From Monarcha castaneiventris obscurior (lineage: Eukaryota > Chordata > Aves > Passeriformes > Monarchidae), in contig JAMPIT010000493.1 of assembly GCA_026261815.1 (NCBI GenBank), positions 7,643,501 through 7,707,500 of the forward strand: 64,000 nucleotides of DNA. Direction: 5' to 3'. Made by a program: the position numbers and the translations under genes. This document shows, piece after piece, positions 11,931 through 52,600 of this stretch. The notes under the pieces were generated by a model. The model was given only the letters and a program-made list of their open reading frames with translations. It made no database searches and was not told where the DNA came from. Numbering within the stretch: the first letter of the stretch is position 1; each line of letters starts with the position of its first letter.

Positions 11931-13483
11931 ACAAGTCTTTATTTAGTAGATTTATAAAAGACCTTTACATGAGAAATACAAAAATATGAAATAGGCTTTG
12001 AATCTTTTTAGGTAAAATTACCATTATTTTTTCAAGCTTTAGAAACATAACCTGCACAGTTTGGCATCTTGGGTAAATTGCTCTCACACTTTGTAAAAGT
12101 AGGAAAAAACATCCTGTAAAGTATCTCCAGGAAAGTAGCTGTACGTACCCCACCATACAAATTACTGGCAATAATTTATTTAAGACACAATGGCACAGTC
12201 ATACAAATTCCCACTTTGTAATTTCTCCTTCAATTAATTCCATTGAAAGATGCAGTATCACTTTCCTCTTCGAGTTGTTATCTGATGATTAAATATAAAC
12301 ACAAAACTGATTAAGACTGATTTGGCATGCTTCATACTTGTACCACTTAGATTTTATACCACTTTGTAGTAAAAATTAAATAAATATATATACATTAAAT
12401 AAATATATTGTAAAAGAACACCCCAGTTACATTAGCATTCAGCATTTCTTCATCCTAGCACACATGATGCTTTGTCATAGCTTCAGGGCCAATGTAAAGA
12501 AATACTGCATCTTTAACCACACAGGCTCCTGTGGATGGAATTACCAGCCCACACACACAGAAATTGGGGTTTTGCAGCTCTGTGGCACCCCTTAAACACT
12601 ACCTTGATTTCACTGCTCTGAACAGCTCTTGATTCCTGTCCTTTTTCCCAGGACTGTCTCACCCCTGGCCCTGTGGCTGTGGCCTTTTCTTACCCCTTTA
12701 GGGACATTTGCAGTTGATGAGTCACAGGCAGCTCCCAGCTGCCATTGGTGTTTGCTGCAGGTGCTTGTGCAGATCTGGTCTCATACTGTGACTTGAGGAC
12801 TGTTCAAGCTCTTCTGTGAATACTGGTTGATATTAAACACCAAGGCTTATTTTCAGAGTAGGTAAACCTTGAACTGATGTTTCAAGTCAGTATTTTTTAA
12901 AACCTCATTGTTTCTGCTCAAGTATGAGGGACTAATTTTCCAGGGTAGTACTGATTAAACAGAAATGGTACTTTCATACCATTTTTTGGATAATCATGAA
13001 TGATTCCCTTTATGATCACTGTGGTGTGCCTAATACCTAATGTGGCAGTAGTGCAATGGCAGGTTTGGATGATTTGCTACAACCAAAGGGCTCCTTTTGT
13101 ACATCCCAGTCCCGAGTAATTATATGATTTCAATCACTGAATTAGAATTTTTTTTTGTAGTAGTAGTAAAACGCATCCGTTCCAAAATCACATACAGTAC
13201 AGGGATATTGGGTGATGGTTATATCCAGCTTTTGCTCTTCATTTCCACAGTCTTGAAAACTGCCTTGGAGGCAGTAACTCCATCCCCAGGGTTCAAACCT
13301 TTACCACTCACGCCCTGGGCTCCACTATCTCCTGATCCAGCACAGGCACAGGTACAAGGCACTTTTTGGAAGCTTGGTTTCTTCAAAGAGAGAATTCAGC
13401 TCTTTGATCCCACTTTTCCCTGCTAAGGGTAGGCCTGTGCTTGGAATGTTGGTCCCAGAGAAGAAAGCTCCATCCCTCTCCTC
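11930..13483 (-). other. ERN1: ERN1 3' UTR (probable)
   Basis: Sequence downstream of the ERN1 stop on the minus strand. Candidate AATAAA signals on that strand are at 12175-12180 and 11938-11943 (plus-strand TTTATT). The AT-rich segment around 12,360-12,410 would put AU-rich motifs in the transcript. The true end is uncertain. Confidence 0.5.
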
Positions 13484-44429
<30,946 letters not shown>

Positions 44430-44560
44430 GGCTGCACCGCGGGGCCGCTCCCCCGCACGGCGCTGCCTCCGGAGCGGCGCGTCCGGCGCTCTCCGCGGCG
44501 GGCGGGGCGGGCGCAGGGACCGCCCGGCCGGGACACTCACGTCACCCGCGGGCGGACGGG
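44430..44560 (-). promoter_or_regulatory. ERN1: ERN1 CpG-island promoter with UPR-type element
   Basis: GC-rich, TATA-less sequence upstream of the ERN1 ATG. GC boxes are at about 44500-44513 (GGGCGGGGC at 44500-44508). On the ERN1 strand TGACGTGA (plus-strand TCACGTCA, 44537-44544) matches the UPRE/CRE-like consensus TGACGTG(G/A) bound by XBP1/ATF6/ATF4-CREB type bZIP factors. Site function is inferred. Confidence 0.6.
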
Positions 44561-44600
44561 CCGCGTCGGGGACCGCGCTCAGGGGACTGGGCAGCCGCCG

Positions 44601-44636
44601 GGCCGGGGGCTGCGGGGCCGGGGGCTGCGGGGCCGG
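44601..44636. repeat. 15-bp GC-rich tandem repeat, 2.4 copies
   Basis: GGCCGGGGGCTGCGG at 44601-44615 is repeated exactly at 44616-44630, with a partial third copy. It lies in the ERN1 upstream CpG island and its G-runs could form G-quadruplex-type structure. Confidence 0.85.
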
Positions 44637-44861
44637 AGCGCCCGGGAGCGGCCAGCGATGCCCCGCGGCTCCGCGCTGCTGCCGGAGCCTCCCCGTTCTT
44701 GTGAGCCCCGACCGACCCTGCGCCTCGGCCGGCAGCCTCGTGGGGAACCGCGGGGTGCGATGGCAGCTGGCTATTGCTGCTTTGTTTTTATGAAAAAATA
44801 CCTAAATTCAGGCCGCACCAGTAACCTCTGTCCCCCTGCACCACCCTACCCGGAATAATTG

Positions 44862-45055
44862 GGTGGTCAGGCGATGGAAGGGGCTGCCCAGGGGAGGTGG
44901 TGGAGTCACCATACCTGGAGGTGTTTGAGGCATCTGGATCTGGCACTGGATGATATTTAATGTTTTCGGGGCTACAGTGGCAGTGCTGTGTGGACGCTTG
45001 GACTTGATGATCTTAAAGGTCTTTTCCAACCTTGATGACTCTGTGATTCTTGTTT
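44862..45055 (+). mobile_element. CR1 LINE 3' fragment, sense
   Basis: Contains the familiar CR1 tail segments GGGCTGCCCAGGGGAGGTGG, GTGGAGTCACCATACCTGGA, TTGGACTTGATGATCTTAAA and CTTTTCCAACCTTGATGACT, ending TCTGTGATTCTTG. Typical 5'-truncated avian CR1. The boundary at 44862 is approximate. Confidence 0.85.
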
Positions 45056-45487
45056 TCCTATTGATTTTGTACTTTCAGAACAGATCAGGCCAAATTTATT
45101 TGGCATAGCTCCTGCCTTTGACAAACTCACTGTTAATCCTCTGCCTTGCAAGGCCTTAAATAAATGCAAAAAAAAAAACCCCAACATGCCCCTTTGAACC
45201 AGAAAACAGGTCCAGGCTTCTCTGAACAGATAAAAATAAACACAAAAAGTATCGAACCAAATGGAAGAAGCTTTAAACAGAAGAGAGTAAATTTAGAGTG
45301 CCTGGCAAAGGCCCAGTGTTCAGCCACCTATTTATATAACAAAGCCACTTTGTCCTTGTACATATTGTTTGCTTTTTAAAAGCGGTATCACTAATGGAGC
45401 TGCAGGGCACACGGAGTTCTGGGCATGCCATATGCACATACCAGCTCCCACACTGAGCCTGCCTTTGATGGTGGGCAGGAGATGTAA

Positions 45488-45600
45488 TAATTACCCAGAA
45501 TCACAGAATATCCTGACCTGGAAGGGACCCACGAGGATCATCGAGTTCAACTGCACCAGACACCCCAACAATCCCACCTTGTGCCTCAGAGCCTTAACCT
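45488..45600 (-). mobile_element. CR1 LINE 3' fragment, antisense
   Basis: The plus strand reads AGAATCACAGAATATCCTGA, CTGGAAGGGACCCACGAGGA, TCATCGAGTTCAACTGCACC and ACACCCCAACAATCCCACC, the reverse complement of a CR1 3' end. Orientation is opposite to the CR1 at 44862-45055, with about 430 bp between them. Confidence 0.85.
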
Positions 45601-46260
45601 AATGACAACCTGACTTGCAAGTCAGGATACATGAAAATATGCTGCAGCTACAAACCCCACTGTGATTCCAGTTCTCATTTCTTTATGGTGGCCTTAACTT
45701 GTAAGAATTCGTGCCATGTAAGAACAAGCAAACCCCTAAACACACTGTGTTTTTAGCAACACCCTGCTACATTACAGGAGGCATTTATCAGTTGCTGTAC
45801 AAACACTGTAGCGTGCCAGATCCTAACTGGAGTTATATTCACACGAGTGTCTCCCACGGCCTCACAAGAGACAGAAAAAAATAACTAAAAGCGGCTGAGG
45901 TAGGAGGGGAGCCGAGCGTTGGTGAGCGCCCTCAGCTCCCGGCTGCTCCCCTCAGGAACCACCTCAGCACCCGCTCTGCGGGGAGAGATCTGACCGGGAC
46001 CTGAGCTTTTAGATTTTTAATACTGAGCCATATTTCTTCACAGCAACAAAACGCTTGAGCAAAGTAGAAAGAGACGAGTACTACTGTTCCGGAAAAGGCG
46101 AAAAGCTGCCTCACACACCGGGTGGCGACAAGAGACCACCAAGCTCCCTCAGACCCTCACCCTGACCCCCCCCTGCGCCGCCTCAGCGCGCCCCGCCCAC
46201 TGCCCTCGCGCAGCCCCGCCCACCCTCGCGCGCAACCGCACACGGACAGGCACGTGCCTC
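45601..46260. other. Intergenic spacer upstream of snoRNA host gene
   Basis: No gene recognised. The sequence turns C/G-rich from about 46,130 into the SNHG25-like promoter. Confidence 0.5.
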
Positions 46261-46266
46261 CACATT

Positions 46267-46315
46267 CCAATCCTATTGGGCGAGACGAGGAGGGCGGGGC
46301 TGGCCGCTATATAAA
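46267..46315 (+). promoter_or_regulatory. SNHG25-like promoter: CCAAT, GC box and TATA box
   Basis: CCAAT at 46267-46271, inverted CCAAT (ATTGG) at 46275-46279, GC box GGGCGGGGC at 46292-46300 and TATATAAA at 46308-46315. A transcription start about 30 nt downstream falls on CTCTTTCTC at 46339, a 5'-TOP pyrimidine tract typical of snoRNA host and ribosomal-protein genes. Confidence 0.8.
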
Positions 46316-46407
46316 GGGGAGCGCGGCGCGTTCTCGTTCTCTTTCTCGGCGTGGCTGGCGAGGTGAGCGGGGTTGGTGGGAGTGCAGCGGGCACGCGGTG
46401 AGGCCGG

Positions 46408-46476
46408 GCCGCAGTGATGTCTCTTGACACGTGTTAGACTGCTGACATGCATGAAGCAAAACTACTGCTGAGCGTC
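46408..46476 (+). ncRNA. SNORD104: Box C/D snoRNA, SNORD104-like
   Basis: Guides 2'-O-methylation of rRNA in the nucleolus. Visible boxes: C GTGATGT (46414-46420), D' CTGA (46442-46445), C'-like TGCATGA (46448-46454), D CTGA (46468-46471). The flanks GGCCGC and GCGTCC can form most of a terminal stem. The 13 nt CACGTGTTAGACT above D' are fully complementary to the conserved 28S segment AGTCTAACACGTG. The fifth base above D' pairs with the C of GTCTA, which fits the 28S C1327 target recorded for human SNORD104. The rRNA comparison is from memory. Confidence 0.9.
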
Positions 46477-46637
46477 CCGGCTGCGTTCACCCTGCGGGGC
46501 AGCCGGGGTGTACCGCATTAATAACCTCCCCTTTTCTCTCGGTGTTTTGCAGGGCCCGTGTGGCGACCGGCGGCCGGGAGCGGCGGTAAATAAAGCTGTG
46601 TCACCCAGAACGTGTCCGGCTGGTTCTTCCGCGCGTG

Positions 46638-46770
46638 CCTGCACTGCCTTTGACCCGGCGGTGCCCGCCTGGCGCCGCCGGCCAAGCAGCGGTGCTACAG
46701 CGAAGCGCTTGTTCATAACTGGCGCTGCTCGGCCCGACCCGGGCGGCGCTTTTAAAAGCAAGTGACATTT
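46638..46770 (+). ncRNA. SNORA50C: H/ACA snoRNA, SNORA50C (ACA62/SNORA76)-like
   Basis: Two hairpins with pseudouridylation pockets. 5' hairpin: basal stem GCACTGC (46641-46647) with GCGGTGC (46689-46695); apical stem CCGGCGG (46655-46661) with CCGCCGG (46675-46681); guide arms CTTTGA and CAAGCA flank 18S U34. The H box is ACAGCG (46697-46702), one base off ANANNA. 3' hairpin: basal CGCTTG (46706-46711) with CAAGTG (46759-46764); apical GGCGC with GCGCT; arms CATAACT and TTTAA flank 18S U105. ACA is at 46765-46767, three bases from the end. Pocket-to-box distances are about 15 nt in both halves, as the family requires. Confidence 0.9.
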
Positions 46771-46990
46771 GTTCGCGAGCGGGCGTCACCCTTGGGGGGA
46801 CTCGGCGGCGGGGGGCCCGAGGTGCTCCGGGCTCTGCTGCCTGCCCTTCCTGCAAGGGGAGCCGTTCCCGGCGGGAGGGCGGTGCCAGGGCCAAGGCAGA
46901 GTCGGTTCCATGCGGTTCAACCCAGCCGAGGCCACGGCCGTAGTTTTCTTCAGTTAGTTCAGGGTTCAGTTCTAAAAAGGACTTAAATAA

Positions 46991-47639
46991 GGCCGTGGGA
47001 TTCCTGCCTAGCTTTTTGCAGGAGTAAAGCAGCTGGGTGAATGAGCCTGGAGCATCCAGGGCTGGGGGTTACCTACATACATGGTGCAAAACAACTTGAA
47101 ATGAGTATTTGACTGCTGTGACTAAGCTGCAGCTTTTTCAAGGGCCACTCTTTCTTACACGTGTTAATAGCAGAAAGTACAGCATTTTCTGTAAATACAA
47201 AAGATCGTAACAACGGGGATGCTAGGAGTAAGGGCAGAGTCTAGGCAGACTGTAAGGGATAATTAAAATTAACCTCAGAGAGACTTCGGGGTAGCAGAAG
47301 TGGATGCATGTCTGCATTGTTCTGTAAATGGTGGTAATATTTTTCAATTTTGCCAGGTATGCAAACATGTTTTTAAAGCATAGTCCTCATGAATACTAAC
47401 TGCTGTGGTGAAGCTTAGTTTCATGACAATAAAACTAAATTTAGCTTTTCCTTTTAGAGCTCAGCACTGGTTAACCCTGAAACTGTCACATGCTACCATG
47501 ACCAAGTACCTGTGTATAGAAGTCTGCAAAGCACAGGGCACACTCATGTTAGGAAGCTGCCTTTATGAGGAAGTTTGTAAAAACAACTTGCACTAGATAG
47601 TGGCTAAATGCTGTAGAAACAAAATTTACTGATGTGTTT
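46991..47639. other. Spacer or extended 3' part of the snoRNA host
   Basis: No coding region recognised. AATAAA (+) at 47428-47433 could end a longer host-gene transcript. Confidence 0.4.
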
Positions 47640-49538
47640 GACATGGGATAAATTTATTTAATAAAACAAAGCAAGCAGAGTGTAGTTACCACCCACAGTT
47701 TATGAAGTGCAATATGACAGTCTTGTGTAATAAGTCTAAATCTGTTTACACATTAGTGCATCTAGTCCTTTGACTTTAGTTATTGCACATATAAATTAAC
47801 TCATAGAAAAGACCTGCGTACAAGACATGCAGACTTCATGAAAGGCAAATAATGCCTACAGAATCAGCAAACCCCAGAATATACACAGCCTGGAATGGTC
47901 AAGGAGGAGTTCAGGTAACAAATATAACTACTAATATTTCAATTAAAGGTAACCAAAATAGGTGTTCAAATATAGAATTAATTTTAAATATATTAAATGC
48001 TAGTTTTCTTTTGTTTCAGGCAAGGTGCTGTTTAAAAAACCTTCAATATAATAGTTTCATTTAGAGATGGTAAATCATCACATTATACATGGAAATCTTG
48101 ATTTACATCAAATGTGACAACACAACATACAAAAAATTTCTTTAAAAATTACTTAAAAAAAAAGAAAATCATGTTATAAAAGGAGAGCCAAAACTCACCT
48201 TCTTTGTAAACGAAAACATTTTCTGACATCCATGAACAGTTGGCAACACCGAGTATCAGAAAAATATTACGTGTTAAGGAGTGGATATGTAGTGTTCAAA
48301 CCTTGAATTTACTGCATACATTTAGCCTTGATTCATTACACCTCACAAAAATGAAAGGCAGTTCCCCCTTCCCCTTTAGTTTTGGCCACTAATTAGCAGA
48401 AAGTCTTAAATCATGATCAGCTCAAACAACTGCAATGCTTGAATTCCAATGCCACGAAGTCCAAGAAACCAATGCATGGGGGTCAAAATCTGTCAGCCAC
48501 AGCTGCTTGCACGAGCACCAGGTGGTGTCATGTCGGGCTGTAACTGAGGATTTGGGCCCATGCTTTGGGTGTAAACACAGTGCAATGGAAGAGACTCACA
48601 GCAACAAACTCCTGTCAGAAAAAATTCTGTGTTCCATCACAGCAAGAGGCTCTATGCACAGTTAGGTCACTACTTCTGGAGATGTGCAGTGTTGACATTT
48701 GGTGTGTGTGCTCATGTCTTTATAATAAACATTCAGAATTTATCAAGAACCTAGGTGATTGTACCTCACTATAAGGCGGCTTGCTATGGTTTGGTCTCAT
48801 GGCTTTACCAACTTTTTTTTCATCATTTACAAAAATCTGACAGTCCCACCTTCACTGATAGTTGTGTGTTTTATGGCTACTTGCTTCCCAAAAAAAGCAC
48901 AAGTTCTGTATGAAAAAAGTAATGTGTATATAGCACACTGAATCACAATATTACCTATACATCCAATTTACATTCTTTTATCCTGAAAGCATTTTATATT
49001 TTGATTGCTTGACACAAGCTATTGACTGCAGAAGTGAAAGAACATAAAACAGTTCATTCTACACCTCCAACTGCCTGAGAAAGAAAAATATTCTTCCAGT
49101 TTTATAAATTCATTCCTTATTTAGGATTTTTTCCATTTGGCACGCAGTTCCTTTGCTGCCAAACAACTTTTCAATGCTTTAATGCATATTAACATAGCAT
49201 GAAAACAAGCTGAACAAAAGGTGAATTGACAAGCTCCTTGATCTATTACATTTGAGTTCCTCCTCCCTCCCCCCCCCAAAGAACAGGTCACCTCAGCCTC
49301 CCAGTTAAAATCTTGATGGCAGCCAGTACAAAAATAAATCAACGGCTTAATGGAATGGAACTTCACGTAGCGAAGTACACGGGAACAATAACCAGGCAAG
49401 TGAGCACACAGGAACAGGGATAGGCAGTCCTTGGGAGGGGGGAGAGTGGCACAAGTTAAGGATGAGAACTACAGCACAGTTTATAAAACCATGAGAGTAA
49501 TTTTTATAATACTGTAAACTGCAAGACGTCTTCACATG
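47640..49538 (-). other. TEX2: TEX2 3' UTR (probable)
   Basis: AT-rich sequence after the TEX2 stop on the minus strand, to AATAAA on that strand (plus-strand TTTATT at 47653-47658). No other gene recognised. Confidence 0.55.
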
Positions 49539-49661
49539 TCATGGTTGATCAGAGGCCTCTGTGCTCAGATCTTGAGGAGGGCATGTGGAGGAGCGGGGAT
49601 CCATGGCTGAGTGCATTAAAGGAATATAGACATCATCCATGTTTGGCATGACAAAGATTTT
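49539..49661 (-). CDS. TEX2: TEX2 last coding exon and stop
   Basis: Encodes KIFVMPNMDDVYIPLMHSAM, then a tail ending STEASDQP. Stop TGA at 49539-49541; acceptor TTTCCCAG|AA. Confidence 0.96.
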   Translation of the reverse strand, partial: KIFVMPNMDDVYIPLMHSAMDPRSSTCPPQDLSTEASDQP

Positions 49662-52600
49662 CTGGGAAAAAGATGCAATTAAATCAAGTTACATTTTACA
49701 TGTCACTTGAAAACTTAGTTTTCCATGTTTAATTTTAAAAATGAAACAAATTTACAGATAAAAGGTTCTCGAGCTCAGTGTTGTTTCAGTCAGTGCAGTG
49801 CCCAGTCAGTTAACTGAAGCTATTTTGTTGTGTTACAGTTGTAAATGAAACTCAGAAATATTAATATCTCTGCATATTTCATTCAATTAAAATGGCACTA
49901 CAGGAAACATCACCAACTTTTCCTAATTGCTTTCTCAGCTCTTACCCATCCATATACTTTCAAACTGCACTTCTAGTAAAATAACTGGTTTTGATTTCTG
50001 CTTGATTGTATAGGCTGGACTCCAAAATCAAGCTGGTCACTGTTCCAAATCCTACATGTATTTGGAGGGGCTTTTTCCTTTTTGCAGTATGGTTAACGTG
50101 ATTTTTTAAAAATCCCTTTAAAGGAAGTAGTAAGAGGAAGTAGTGCCTTGTCTGTTCTTAATTTTAGGCAGCAGTTTGGCCCTCTATCATCTAAGCATAT
50201 GTAGGATCATGTTCTTATTTGAGTACTACAAATTTAACCATGGTACCTATTTCAAAGAAATGTCATTTTCATCTCTAAAACAGATTTCCACTCAGGGCTA
50301 CACAGAATCTTGAGACCATCCCAGCAGTCAGTTTCAACTGAGTTCTCAACATCCATCCCACTGACCGGGAGCAGTGGAGGACATGACTAGTTAAAAATGA
50401 GATATGGGACATGTGAAAATTAAACACCCCACCCCTTTAACTGGGGTAATGAATATCATCAATGAAAGGCAAATGTAAAGGAAACACACCTGGAACTCCT
50501 GTTCCAGTTTCCTTGCTATCCAGTCTGTTACATGAACCAGAGTCACTTCTCTCTCACCAAGTTTTGGCCGCGCTTTTAACTCCAGGTAGGGAGGCCTTCG
50601 GAAGCCGTACCTCGGGAGAGAACACAGAGCAGGATTTACTACAGACACCCCAGCAAAGCAAGTACTTAAACCTGTAACAATTCTCTCTTAATAATAGCTC
50701 TGACCTCAGTTACAACTCATTTGTACTGCACTTTGCCCAGAACCCACGTGAGCCAGGCTTTAACACCTTTTTTCTTAGCTGCAACCCCTCAGGCAGCACA
50801 CCTGAAACATTGCCCAGCTCTGCTCTGTGCTCCTCTTACCATATTCTGTCAGTGGGTGGAGGTGGAATGTTAATCACTAGTGTTCCTCTGCACTCCTGTA
50901 CTTCAACTGTTAGCAGCAATGGAGTATTGGAGACCTCTTCAATTTTCTTCTTAATAAACTCAGTCTCTGTTGCTTTCTGAAAGTATTTTGACTTCGTAAT
51001 TTTATCCACAATTCTCATGATTTTACTTGTCCGATGTCCTCCAACATACCTTTACACAGAGAATAGAAAAAGGACATCAAGATAATTTTCTCAAACCTAT
51101 TTGCTAAGACAGACATGGATTTTCTATTCAATCATTGAAGTTTTTGTTATAAAAATTCTGAAACAGTTACTTGGCCAAGCAGTACATCCTGGAGCCTGCA
51201 CCCAGCAGCTGTATTCTGTCAGCTACAAGTGTCTGGCAGAAACTCTGTTCAGTCTGAACACTCCTTCCCAGATGGCACTGGAAACACAGCATTTTTTAAA
51301 ACTGCAAATACATTTATATCATTTATGCCAGCAAGCTGGCATGAGAAGTGACAACTTGTCTATGACCATTCCAAAAAAATTGTTGAGATACTGATGCACC
51401 AAGACTTGCAAAAATCATGAGCACAGAAGGCCCAACCATTGTGTCTAATTATTTAACTGTGTGTACTGAACAAAAAGGTTTTGATTTTAACCTTAAAATT
51501 TTAACCTTAAAAACTGTAGCATTTACAAGTATAAGGATGTTGAAAAAAGAAGAGGAAAACAGTTTTGGCAGTGGGTGGAATGATATTCCAAAAATGGTTA
51601 ACTATGTCTGCAAAAAGTGAGCTTTTCCTGGCAATTGTGTCAGACAGCATTCCTGGCTTTTGAAAGAGATGCTTTAAGGACTGAATATGTCTTTTCTCAC
51701 CCCTATCTCATGTTGGAAATACACACTCAAAAAATAGCACATTTGCTATTTTCCACACACTAGATCATCTCTAATTGTGGCTCTTGTGTTACGTAGCAGA
51801 GATAACCTTCCTAAGGAAATTATATTTTCCTATCCAGGGGAAAAATAATGTCATTGTTACACAGACTTACAGAGTTTTGTCCTTAGCATGACACAGGACA
51901 AAAAACTGTTCAGCTGATATAAAAAGGGTAAATAAATTCCAACAATGGGATTTTATACTAGCTGTATCTTTACTCAGAGAAAGAAGTTACTCTCTCATCA
52001 GATTTTATAGTGGTAGTAATGCAGACTTTTATTAAGTGTAAGAAAATGTTTTCAGTATTTTACATTAAGATTCTTCATTTGCTCTCTTTGTCCTCTTGAT
52101 AAAGAATTCTTTACATGATCTATGAATTTCAAGAAGACATGAAATGCATCAATTGCAGTAATTCAAACAATTCTTCACACTATTTTCAAAAGCGTTTAGG
52201 AGTAAAATGCTAAAATTCCCTGGAACATTTTGAGTAAGTCATGAGTCTTCTGGTACATTCACTGTAAAAATCAGTTCAGACATAGATATGTTCAGACACA
52301 GAAAACATTGTGATTGTCTCAGACATTCTGGGCTGACTACAGCTTTCTCATTGCATGGCATAATTGCAATCAGATGCAGAAAGCAAAAAATCAGAACAGC
52401 AACTGTAATAAGGAATGATGTGGCATCACCAATGTTGGGAAATCTGTGCACAGCATCAGAGGGCAGTATTGCACAGCGCAGACACATGAAGTCCTCAAGG
52501 GGAAAAAAAAACCTAACACAAAACTGAGCAAGAAAAATAGGCTCGAGTAACAGTTGTTTTCTTAAAGAAAAGAAAATGGAACACTGGAAATAAGGGCTTG

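Larger units (their letters stand above)
46339..46990 (+). ncRNA. SNHG25: snoRNA host gene (SNHG25-like)
   Basis: Short spliced non-coding host between ERN1 and TEX2, on the opposite strand to both, as in human. Proposed exons: 46339-46362 (5'-TOP start, donor GAG|GTGAGC), 46553-46585 (acceptor TTTTGCAG, donor GCG|GTAAAT), and a third from 46857 (acceptor CCTGCAAG). Intron 1 holds a box C/D snoRNA and intron 2 an H/ACA snoRNA. The snoRNA ends lie about 76 and 86 nt above the respective acceptors, the usual spacing for intron-encoded snoRNAs. The 3' end is uncertain: AATAAA occurs at 46589-46594, 47428-47433 and 47660-47665. No protein is expected. Confidence 0.8.
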
